Origin: Lactuca virosa | Taxonomy: Eukaryota > Streptophyta > Magnoliopsida > Asterales > Asteraceae | DNA length: 64,000 bases | NCBI GenBank assembly: GCA_928212115.1 | Contig: CAKMRJ010005745.1 | Location: 214,554,621 to 214,618,620 of the forward strand | Reading direction: 5' to 3' | Shown here: positions 24,157 to 34,306 of the stretch, piece by piece | Layout of the letters: every line of letters starts with the position of its first letter | How positions within the stretch are numbered: the first letter of the stretch is position 1 | Notes under the pieces: model-generated | What the model saw: only the letters and a program-made list of their open reading frames with translations | Database searches by the model: none | What the model was told of the DNA's origin: nothing | Program-made: the position numbers and the translations under genes

Positions 24157-26609
24157 TGTGACATCCCCATTTTCACGGCCAGAAAAGACTGATTTTGTTT
24201 ATACTAGTTTGAAAATCAGAGTAACATTTTAAATAAAAGTGTTGCGGAATTTGTCCCAAAACAAAATACGATAAAGATTTATCAAAAGCATTTCCAAGGA
24301 AATGTATTTCATTAAAAGACTCGGGATGTCATGTTCGATACAGATCAAAAGCATAAACAGTACAATATAAGCCTTACTACATTATTTCATATCTACAGGC
24401 CTATGTCCGTATCCCTCATCTAAAACATCACATCTATGCTCGAGCGCCACTACCTGTAATACATGAAACTGAGTGGGTCAGGCTTGGGAGCCTGGTGAGC
24501 ACATAGGGTTTTCAACCATCAATAAATAAGTTTATTAATTTCATCGATCAACAATAACCCGATTACCCGTTCCCGTTATCCTCACTTTACGTCCCTAAAC
24601 ACCTATCATAAGGGACCTAGCCTAAGGATCATCATCGGGATGGACACTACTGCTAAGGGGGTTCCTCAGCAATAAATTTCCTAAAGGCAACCATGAGGGG
24701 GATGGAGTACACCGGTGAACACATCGTTCACAAACACCTACAGGTTGCGAGCCTGCTAGCGTTCCACTAGACTGTCTAGAAGAGTCTGTGGTCGTCATCT
24801 ATACTCCGCTAGATGACTGGATCACCAACAACATCGAGGCCTCTCATCATTTTATCACACATCGTCTTATTACATCTACCCATGTTTTACCCCAACATTT
24901 TTGTAGATATAAAATACATATACAGTTTAAATCATGAAAAACGTGTATAAAATCATTCATCCAACATAGACAGCAAGTATTCGGATAATATGCACACATA
25001 GCACGTAATTTATATAAAATACTTCATATCTATGTGTAAGATGAAAGTAACTATGCACTCACCTGATTAGGTGGTGACTCGGTACTTGAACAGCACTTCG
25101 TTATCTCAAAACAATTTTTCCTTGACCAAAACCTAGTATCAATACCACTAGAGTTTAGTTTTAACGTTAACCGCGACTAATTAATAGTCTAGCTATTATT
25201 ATTATTATATAAGCGTTAAATAACACTCAATATAACTCATAATAATAGCCCAAATAATTATTTTAAGGACCTAATAACATTACTATAATTATTTAAAATA
25301 TATTAAAAATTGTGTAGGCGTAGCTCACTTACAGCGGATTTTAAAGAAAATCGGGCTTTGCTCGGAGCAGCGTTTCCGAACCGAAAGACCCTTTTTCTCG
25401 GGACTCCAGGAGCCTCGGGGCTTCCTTAGGGTGCTAGGGATTTTTCCTAGGGTTTAGGGGGTTAAAATGGGTTAGAAAGAGAAAGTAGTGAGAGAAAGAA
25501 TGAGTTTTGGTGTGATTTCCTCGGCAGCCCTCGCAGGGTATTTATAGGGGCCGAACTTCGGATCTACGCGGGGCGTTCAGGAAGTTACGCGGGGTGTAAC
25601 TTCGGATAAGGTCACCAGCTCGGATCCAGCTGGCTCGCACTCGCAAGAGGGTCAGGTCCGAAGGTACGCTGGGCGTACCAGCCTTGGACGGGGGGCGTAG
25701 GGCGAAGGCGAGGCGACGTGACGTTCATCGGATGCAAGACCGTGGGGAGCAAACAACGGCTAGGATTGAGCCACGTCATCGCGTCTTGCATCAGATTTCG
25801 CAAATTGCACTCTCGACTTTAAAAATTCGTAACTTTCACATACGAGCTCCGTTTTCAACGTTCTTTATATCCACGCGTAGGCGGGAACGTACTCTACAAC
25901 TTTCGTTTAGACTCCATCGGCTAATTTTGACTTTATTTTAAAAGTTATATTTTTAACAGGCCGGGACAAGATTGGTCCGTTAAAAATTCATAACTTCTTC
26001 ATCCGACGTCCGTTTTTGTCTGTCTTTTTATCGTTATGCTACTATTAATGAGATCTTCAATTCTTGTTTAGGTTGTGTCGACTAAAAACCGCTCGATCTA
26101 ATATTCGAACTTCGGGTTGTACACTACTAAGCCGAAACTTCGAAAAATCATAACTTCCTCATACGAAGTCAGGTTTGGGCGTTCTTTTTATGGACGCTCT
26201 CGGTTTAACGTTTTCTACGAATTTTGTTTAGATCGCTAAGGCTAAAAATCGCTTTATCGTAAATTCACTATTTACGCTTCCCGGTGTCGTGCCGGTTCCG
26301 TCGTGAAACTTCGACGGGTCATAACTTCTTTGTTATAACTCGGATTTCGGTGTTCTTTATATCTCCGGAATCCTTGTTTCGACCACTACAACTTTATGTA
26401 AGGATATCGGGCTTATCTCATACTTTAATTTTGACGCTTATTTTTATTCTTTATTAATTATATATTTATAATTAAATAATAAGCACATAAATTCACATAA
26501 TTCACAAAATACTTAAATATTTCATCTTTATTACATCAAAAGAGTTACAATAGTTGACCTAGACTATTACATCGTCTAAAATGCTTAGCCCCAAAACTCG
26601 GGCGTTACA
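24157..26609 (-). repeat. gypsy B 5' LTR (2453 bp)
   Basis: Nearly identical to 16798-19243, with the same ends, TATA (25539-25546), U3 units, donor (25062) and acceptor (24454). Visible differences include several substitutions and short indels (for example near 24507, 24657 and 25300). These could be counted to date the insertion. Confidence 0.95.
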
Positions 26610-26630
26610 GAATCCTACTCAGATACTAAT
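26610..26630 (-). other. copia C primer-site region, degenerate
   Basis: Only these bases separate gypsy B from the copia LTR. The minus strand reads TTAGTATCTGAGTAGG, which resembles the tRNA-Met site TTGGTATCAGAGCAGG with three substitutions. The first five bases are the gypsy B target duplication. Confidence 0.6.
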
Positions 26631-26973
26631 TGTAGTGTGTTGGGATTGATTAAGAACTCAAACGATTAAGACATTTAAAGATGTAAAAGAACATAAGACG
26701 TAAATAATGTATGTTTGGCTCGATTAGTCTGAATGAGTACACGAGAGAAAAGAGTACAAGTGAATTATGCAAGTGTTTGAATCTTACTCTATTTTATGCA
26801 CCTACCCTATTTATAAGATACATCATACTCACAAAATATTACAAGGACTAAACATTAACGTATCGAAATAACAACTCCTTGTAAAATAGATAGAGTGTCG
26901 AAGTCATGCTGATTTCGACACTTTACAGACTCTGACCAATTCGACTCCTCACTATATACGTTCGACACCTACA
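26631..26973 (-). repeat. copia C 5' LTR (343 bp)
   Basis: The plus strand runs TGTAGTGTGTTGGG to GACACCTACA with TG...CA ends. It is adjacent to a degenerate tRNA-Met primer site on one side and to a broken host gene on the other. The minus-strand TATAAATAGGGTA near 26805-26817 is a plausible TATA box. The partner LTR is not in the window, so the boundary at 26973 is inferred from the TG/CA rule and from the resumption of a different coding sequence. Confidence 0.72.
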
Positions 26974-27454
26974 GTGGTGATAGCTGAAGCATCAATAAAG
27001 AAAAACTTTTCTTTCCACTTCTTGATGGATGTGGGAAGCTCATCCCATATGTCGATTCACCCACGGCATGGGGAAAAGAGACCCAGTCCTTTGTAACCAT
27101 GGGCACATACAGATAGCGGAAAAGAGATAGTGAAGGAGGAATGTCTAGGGCTTTTCATATTAGCACAAAGAACATGATCTTTTGGAATCCATTCAGAGTT
27201 ACTTAGGTGATGTGAACCTTGTAGTAGTCAAGGATGGTCCCCAAGAAAGGAAAAGTGGGAAGGTGTAAACCTGACTTGAAGAAGATCAAGTATACACCAG
27301 CACAGCCTAGTGCAGGATTAGTAATGGTTTTATTTGGAGATGGAAGTTAGGGACGGAATCGAGGATCTATGCAGAAGGATTTCACCAATTCATTCAGTTG
27401 GTTCTGAGTAAGAATCAACAAAGCGTTATGAATCCGGAGACTATCTTTAGCCAT
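26974..27454 (-). pseudogene. Transposase_28-like ('putative gypsy type transposon' domain) N-terminal remnant
   Basis: Minus-strand translation from ATG 27452-27454 reads MAKDSLRIHNALLILTQN. A TAA where CAA is expected follows near 27350. The sequence then continues GCAGVYLIFFKSGLHLPTFP and DYYKVHIT, and near 27010 VSFPHAV. The phrase GVYLxFFKSGLxLPxxPF is typical of the plant domain called 'putative gypsy type transposon' (Pfam Transposase_28), found in mobile-element-derived genes. Copia C inserted at 26973 and cut it. Family assignment is from memory of the motif, and function is unknown. Confidence 0.6.
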
Positions 27455-28284
27455 AGCGAAAAATTTATGGTTCGAGGTTTTTTGAGAAAGAAAATACACA
27501 AAGAAGGAAGAAATGAGGAAGTATGAGCAGATGAAGAAGAAGCAGTTTCCTAGATCCCGACTTTATAGCGAAGAGTGGGCGGTTCAAAGTGATGGTTGTG
27601 GCATTACTAGGAAATGATGAAAAATAGAAATGGGTAACTGTCTAATCGAATCCCTAGGACCTAAATTAGACTTATCCGTTTCTCTAGGAAGTTGAAACGG
27701 TGTAATAGCTAGTTTAAATTGCCACTCAACAATCCTAACTAGGGGGCTTAATGAGGTATGTACCTAAATACTGAGGTATGTACCTCCGGACCAGGATGCC
27801 GATGTATGGTCTTCCGAACCATTTAGGCCAAGGCTATTAAACCGGACCAACAAAAGGAAGCAAAGTCGGGCGAAGGAGCAAGTGCCAGATACAAGCAACG
27901 GATGCACAACTAATAATTCTGAAAAAGTTCAGGCTGTGATGTACTTTAGTCTACCAACAATTCACCAATAACAAACTGACATGACCAATGACCACTCATT
28001 AGTATAATTCTTGTACACTCAGTAAGGAGAGCATTTGTAAGGATTAAACCCTCGTCTGCACAGTACATTTCACATCGTCGGTTCTCGAGGTAAGCCGAAC
28101 TATAAAGAGAACCTCAGTAGGTCGGCAAAGGTATGTCACTGATACTGGATAGGCGTTCTCCGAAGAGCAATCACGGTGGGCGACTTACTTAAGTGTTGTT
28201 ATCTCAGGGTTTAGACCTAAAGCATCTTCAAGTCGTTAGGATCATCAGGGACTGAAATCCGGATACGCATCAACTCGCTTCCAC
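27455..28284. other. unassigned repetitive flank
   Basis: No ORF of note. A 14-bp direct repeat (GAGGTATGTACCT) occurs at about 27752 and 27771. The region lies between the Transposase_28-like remnant and a copia fragment, probably mobile-element debris. Confidence 0.4.
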
Positions 28285-29690
28285 ATGAAATACTTGGGGA
28301 AGCTCAAATACATTTTGGGAATTAAAGTAGGACGTGGATCCGAAGGGATTTTTTCGAGCCAACATAAATATGTGTTAGATATTATATCTGAGGCTGGGTT
28401 ACTTGGTGTTAAACTTCTTGAGACGGCTATCCAACAAAACCATAATTTTGTTTTAGCAAATGGTGCAGATTTGGCACCTCTAGAAATCTACAGTCATCTT
28501 ATTGGAAGACTTATATATCTCACTATTAGTCGACTTGGAGTTGTCCTACTATATTCATATTTTTGGCACAATTCATGCAACACCTAAAAGGAACTCACTC
28601 GGAAGCCACTTTAAGGGTTGTTCGTTAGTTAAAAGCTAATCTTGTCTAAGGGATTCTACTTAAACAATCTTCCACATTTCCCCTCACGACGTATTGTAAT
28701 GCTAATTTGGCTAGTTTCCCTTAGACTAGACAGTCCCTCAAAACATTTTCATTTTCCTTGGAGAATCACCCATATATTGGAAAACAAAGAAACAACAGAC
28801 AGTCTATCGTTCTTCAGTTGAGGCGGAATATCAGTCGCTTGTTGCTACTACATACGAATAGGGTTGCTCACTATTTGGATAAAACCGAATTTGACTATTT
28901 GGTTCGGATATTCGGATTTTTGGATTGGTTTTCAACAAAACCGAATTATTATTTTGGATTTCGGATTGGTTTTGGTTTATAAGATAAGAACCGAATAGTC
29001 CAAAAAACGAATGATAATTTATTATTTATTTATTTTTAATATATCTATAACTATTTATTAATTTTATAATTTTTTTGTAAATAAGTTCAAAAAGTTTCAC
29101 CTAATAAAAAACATTAATATGCATTTTATCTTAAAAGTTTTTTATCTGTTAAATATTAAACTATAATATATATTCTTAGTAGTTGTTTATAAATTTTAAA
29201 TCACAACTAAATAATTTGTTTTTGTTTCTTCTGTAAAAAAAATTGATAATATTATAATTATATGTCGTTTTAGAATGTTTTGGTTTTTTGAAAACCGGAT
29301 TATAAAAACCGATCCAACCGAATTAAATTTGGATCGGATCGTATCAGATTTGAATTTAGTTTTGGCTATTTTGATCCATATTTTGAAAACCGAAATAAAT
29401 TTGGATTTCACTCAATTGGATCGGATCGAACCGATCCATCCAAACGAACACCCTACTTATGAATTGGCATGGTTGAAAGGTGTCCTAGATACTCTAGGTG
29501 TTTCATTCTTTGTACATGTGCGCATATATAGTGGCAGTCAATCAACATTTCACATCACAAAAAATCTTGTTTTCATGAGCGTACTTAAAACACATAGAGG
29601 TTGGTTGCCATTTTGTGTGGGATGAGATTTGCAGTGGGTTTGCTATTCCATTTTTATTTTGACGACTCATCAACTCCATGCTCCAACTTG
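28285..29690 (+). pseudogene. copia RT-RNase H fragment, plus strand, split by a MITE
   Basis: 28285-28587 reads MKYLGKLKYILGIKVGRGSEG and FSSQHKYVLDIISEAGLLG, the palm/thumb part of copia RT. Further on come the RNase H segments PIYWKTKKQQTVYRSS and VEAEYQSL (28775-28850) and, after a 597-bp insertion, YELAWLKGVL (29458 onward). A purine run and a possible LTR start (TGTATTATGTG) follow near 29680-29700. Many stops are present. It is a different, older copia than element C, because orientation and sequence differ. No 5' half is visible. Confidence 0.82.
28859..29455. mobile_element. hAT-type MITE (597 bp) in copia RNase H
   Basis: The ends are TAGGGTTGCTCAC...GAACACCCTA; the inner ends share TTTGGAT. 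The flanks are CATACGAA (28851-28858) and CTTATGAA (29456-29463), an 8-bp duplication with two mismatches. The copia RNase H protein resumes in phase across it. 8-bp duplications and TAGGG/CAGGG ends are hAT hallmarks. The interior is AT-rich with repeated ACCGAA/TTCGGTT motifs and no transposase. Confidence 0.8.
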
Positions 29691-30823
29691 AGGAGGTATC
29701 AGTGTATTATGTGTTTCCTTGTATGTATTATTGTCTTACATTAGGTAAGTATATGTTTAGGAAACTAGAATATTTTATATGAGTAAACACCCCAGCATAC
29801 CACTTCTCATCAAAGCATTATCCTGATAAAACATTTACTTCATAGTTTCTAAACAATTTCTATTCTATACATACAGATACAGTATAATTTCTAAACTATC
29901 GAAAATTGAAAATAGAAGTCATTAAAATAGGTATAATTTCTAAACAATTTTTTTTTTAAATACTCTCTCATCAAAGCATTATCCTGATAAAACATTTACT
30001 TTTTAGTTTATACATACATTATTATTTTTTAATTTAATGTAAAAAACTGATCATGTTATTATATTTTAATAAAATAACAAAAATAGTAAATTTGTTACAT
30101 TGAATAGTTGAATATAAGATAAATATGAAAAAACACAACATATTATAGACCAATAACCGGAAAAAACATATTTATTAATTTTATATCTATGAAAACCCTC
30201 CGAGTGTTGAAATGTTTAATAAATGGGGTTTTCGTAATGGATGTATGTAATAGATTGTTGTTTTTTAATAAGATGTTTATAATAGTGTTTTTTCAAGTAT
30301 TCAAAAATTTATTAGAAGGATATGTTTCATGTGGATTGAAATAATAAGAGGCTTTAAATAGTCACGAACTTAGAAAGCTTTTGATAGTTTTGAAGAACTT
30401 AAGCTATTCCATTTCAATTTACAAGTTAAATATTTATATTTTAAAACAAAAACTCTTTAATCCAAAAACATACTTCAAATAGTTTTTCAGAGCATTTAGA
30501 AACATTTTACTTTTAGCTTTCATGTTCAAATCTTGAACTTTTGTTCATATTTATTTTATTTAATTTTGCACATTTCAAATCATTAACGCTACTTTTGTCA
30601 AACATTTCTATACACATAAAACCAATTTCCTTAGCTTAACAAAAAAAAAATTATAATCGCATCAAATGCACGAGTACTATAAGTTTCTAAAGTTATGAAA
30701 CTACTTTAAAATGTGAAAAATAAAAAATAAACAAAACACTCGTTAAAATCTTCCCTTTCCTACATCAATTATGACCATTTTAAGAAAAAAAAAATCAACT
30801 CAATAAACGTCTACCATGAACAA
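29691..30823. other. AT-rich intergenic region with a 36-bp direct repeat
   Basis: No gene seen. A 36-bp segment beginning TCTCATCAAAGCATT recurs at 29805-29840 and 29966-30001. GTATAATTTCTAAAC recurs between and beside the copies. The right end is the 3' untranslated region of VAP27. Confidence 0.5.
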
Positions 30824-32703
30824 TCATTTCTTCATGACATATCCAAGAATCAACCCAATCAAAGCAACAATTATCACAAGGATCAAAGGGATACCACCAC
30901 TCCCTTGGCTTTTGTTGCTTCCACGCCTCAAAAGTTCCTATAATTTGTTTTAAAAAAAATATATATTATTAAAATTAATGGATAACGGTTTTTATAAAAG
31001 GGTAAAAAGGTAAAACGACATCTCTCACCATTTCTTGTCGAATTCTTTTACTTTGTTCAATAGCAGCATTCTTCTCATCTGTCAACTTTGAAAGAAGAGA
31101 TTTCACCTGAAAATCATAGTTATACAGTTATACTGTGTTTGGCATGTATTGGAGTGGGACTGATGTCAAACATTTAACTAGTGCCACGTCATCATATCTT
31201 GGTAAAATGCTAAAACAAATTCTATATACATTTTAAAAAATAAAAAACGAACTCACCTCGGAGGATTTATCTTGAGATTCAACGTAGCTTCTTGAAACCT
31301 GCATGAATCACGAAATAAATTTTTAAATAAAAAAGTCTTTATAACGAATAAAAAGTAAAAAAAATAACAAAAAAAACAACCTCGGGCCCACTGAAATTCC
31401 CCTTATCTGTTATGGCTGGTGACTTTGGTGAAAAGAGTGGTTCTTCTTTAGCTTGTGCAATGGCTGAAGTTGATGGATTTGGAGGAAGATAAACCACTTT
31501 TAATTTGCACTCTTCCAATTTACGCCCTGGTTCTTTAGTAAACTGTTTTATAAAAATCACTATACAGTAAAAAAATCAAATCTTTTTTGGATCAAAACCA
31601 AGCATATAAATAGAAACATGGCCTTGGTTCCTTCTTCCCCTTTATCTTAGATCTCAATTGTTAACCAGTTACACAAAGAATTAGAAAAACGTGAAAGGGT
31701 AAATTGGGTATTATATCATATATGTTCTTACTTACCATTTCAGGGGTTATGTCCTTAGGGGTTGCTCCAGGGCTTGCAATTACACTCTGAAGGAGAAATT
31801 TATCTTTACATTGCATGTCAGGAGGAGCATCTTTCTGAGCTTGCATTGTTACTGTAGCAAAACAGACAAAATAATGAAAATATAAAATCTTATTAGCTTC
31901 TTTTGATTGTAAAGAATTTGAAGTTTGACTCTCATTCTGTACACGAAGCAGTATCAATATGAAAATTTTGCAGGCATATGTAGCTTAGATTCTAACAATA
32001 TCGGTTCTAAATGATAAGTAAGAGACCTAAATGAATGATCAATCCCATAAATTGGGTTTAACTGGTAATTTTTAGAGCAAACTGGTTTCAGTTTTGAATT
32101 TGGGTATGGCAAATTGAATTATAGAAGCTAATGTTTAGGCAAAAATTTGGAATGATGGATGGAAATTATCATGGAATTGTTCAGCAACCGCATAGATTAG
32201 AACGAAAAACTGAATTAGGGGAAAATACGCACCTATAACTTCACATGTTGATCGAGGCAAAACAACTCCGGTGTTCGGACGAACGCAATACTTCTTCGGA
32301 TTCGTCGTCTTCACCTGAATAATTAGCATCGATTCAGATCATATGTACATTACACCAAAAAATCGAGAAATCAGAATCTAAATCCATAATCGGGCGAAAT
32401 CACGAATTAAATCCTGCAATCAGATCATTAACGCGATATGATGGCATTATACGAAACAGAAAAGCAACAAATTTTTTACCTTGAAACCCACATGGTTATC
32501 GGTCTTATTCGTTAACTGAAGCGAGGAAGAGATCTGTTTATTCAATTCGACTGTTCAATCGAACAAAAACAAAAGCGAAAACATTGATCATTAATTAGAT
32601 TTGAATAAGAAAACGAATAAACAAGTTGGGTGATGCGATCGGATGACTTACATGGGAATTTGAGCTCTACAGGATCAACGCTGAGGAGTTCCCCAGTACT
32701 CAT
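30824..32703 (-). CDS. VAP27: VAP27-type vesicle-associated membrane protein (8 exons)
   Basis: Eight minus-strand exons with GT/AG borders: 32652-32703, 32480-32550, 32233-32314, 31736-31851, 31381-31542, 31257-31298, 31029-31106, 30824-30937. They total 717 nt in one frame and encode 238 residues. The major sperm protein domain (about residues 5-125) includes FELNKQISSSLQLTNKTD and KYCVRPNTGVVLPRSTCEV, the face that in this family binds FFAT motifs. A Ser/Pro linker (about 130-160) and a short coiled coil (about 170-205) follow. Last comes a C-terminal tail anchor (about 217-235, IPLILVIIVALIGLILG) with a lysine end. Family members sit in the ER and tether it to plasma membrane, endosomes and cytoskeleton. 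The start ATG is the first in exon 1, and no defect is seen. Paralogue number cannot be decided. Confidence 0.94.
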
Positions 32704-34306
32704 TTCTTCAACCGATGCAGAATTCGAATCCCGAAACGAGAAAATTGAAGAAAAGCAAATCTGAGTTGTTGAATTTAATGGGAAAAGGAGAGATGAAATG
32801 GGTAGGAGGAGAGGGTTGTTGTGGAAAAGGCGTTTTTTAATGAAATATGAAAACGGAGAGATCGATGCTGATGGGGGTTTGACTTTTGACAAAAGAATTC
32901 CTTCAACATCTATTTATTTGTTTTTTAAAAGAAACATAGCTTTCTTAATTTTATTTCAATGCTCAAAACTATTGTTTATAAATAATTAAATATATATCAA
33001 TAGTTTATAAATTTTAGATTAGATATCTGAGTTTCTATACATCCTCCTTAAATATTGGTGTTATATAATATCCAATTCATCAAATATATCAACTTGAAAA
33101 TTGTATGCTAATACAACCAATAAGTTAATAGATCAACTAAACAAATTTCAAAATATAATAATGATAAACAACATAATGACTTTTAAGAATGAAGTATATA
33201 ATCTAGAACATACATGTTTTCTCGGTTATATCAATCTCACAAAACTATAAAGTATTTGATTATTCTATCCAAAATTTCATTTTGTACATGAATATACCGA
33301 AATGTGACCACATCTAGTGGCATTTATGTGACACCAATATTGTTGCCATTTTTTCACGAGTCCATAAATACTACATGAAAGGCACATATAATTGAAAAAT
33401 AATATTTTACAAAACTACATTTAATTTTAAATTTGAAGTACAGTTCCTTTTCTTAATAACCATCATCCAAATTTATTGTTTTAGACTTTGTTTTCTTCAC
33501 GGATTTCTTTTATGTTCTAAAGACGAAACATAAATGTTAACCATAAGAAAAATCATGTTCTTTTTCAGACGTATCGTTCTAATCAAACTACTTTAAAAGC
33601 AAAATTCAACTAATAATTGATAGAAAATTAAAAGTCTGAAAAGTGTTATTATCATATAATAGAAAAAGCTTTTGTAACCCGACTACTTGATTCAATTAAT
33701 ATGAATTATATACACTTTAATCGTACATTTTTCCAGCTAAGCTCTTTTAATTTTACAGCAATATCTCTGATATCATGACTCATCTCCACTTAATAACTTC
33801 ATTTCATTTAACACATTTATTTACCATTTATTCCAAATAACACACGTGATAAAGGGGAAAAAAATCTATCTAGCTATAACAATGAAAATATCTTTTTATT
33901 TGAACGACTATTATACATTTATACTTGGATAGATTATTCAGAAACAAATCAATAAGAACACATTGTTATTTCTTGCATTTAACCCTATCTTTTAACACCA
34001 ATCTCATGATTGATTTATGAATTGACCTTGATCATAATAAAAATAAACAAAAGAAAACATTTAACATTCATCAATTATTCCTTTCATCTTTCAGGGTGTG
34101 TTTTCCAAGTCATTCACCAAACATAATAATAATCCATAAAAAAAATTACACAATCAACGTAAAAATCGCCCGAAAAAATCATGTAAAAAACAGAAGAATA
34201 TGTCAAAAGCAGTGTGAATTTGTCTAATTTCTATGGTAGCTCTTATGCATATGCAAAAATGGCAGAAGGAACCTCATCAGAAATATGTAATATTTGTTCG
34301 TACTTT
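32704..34306. other. intergenic region between VAP27 and OWL1
   Basis: AT-rich, with no ORF, tRNA or clear mobile element. It should contain the VAP27 5' untranslated region and promoter (minus strand, to the right of 32703) and the OWL1 3' untranslated region and terminator. No motif stands out. Confidence 0.6.

Larger units (their letters stand above)
16798..26609 (-). mobile_element. Ty3/gypsy chromovirus-like element B, complete with both LTRs
   Basis: Two long direct repeats (16798-19243 and 24157-26609) with TGTGACATCCCC...GCGTTACA ends enclose a 4.9-kb internal region with a perfect tRNA-Met primer site and a purine tract. The flanks are GAATC at 16793-16797 and GAATC at 26610-26614, a perfect 5-bp target duplication. 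The LTRs look nearly identical by eye with a limited number of substitutions and short indels, suggesting a fairly recent insertion. Gag, PR, RT, RNase H, integrase and a C-terminal chromodomain-like end are all present. They are interrupted by three stop codons and about three frameshifts, so it is non-autonomous as it stands. Confidence 0.95.
5952..26973 (-). mobile_element. Ty1/copia element C, nested host of later insertions
   Basis: Minus-strand order from 26973 downward: 343-bp LTR, degenerate primer site, gag remnant with a CCHC knuckle, spacer, GAG-pre-integrase, integrase, RT, RNase H. Integrase before RT identifies Ty1/copia (Pseudoviridae). It is interrupted by gypsy B (16798-26609) and a solo LTR (10852-12815). 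On the left, more than 2.4 kb of apparently noncoding sequence follows pol before gypsy A breaks in at 5951. Its 3' LTR is not in the window. The front of gag is missing: only about 20 bp lie between the LTR and the gypsy B site, so that deletion predates the gypsy B insertion. Confidence 0.82.

Noticed and set aside
16798..26609. Two near-identical 2.45-kb blocks considered as a segmental duplication
   Set aside because: TG/CA ends, primer site, purine tract and a 5-bp target duplication show they are the LTRs of one element.
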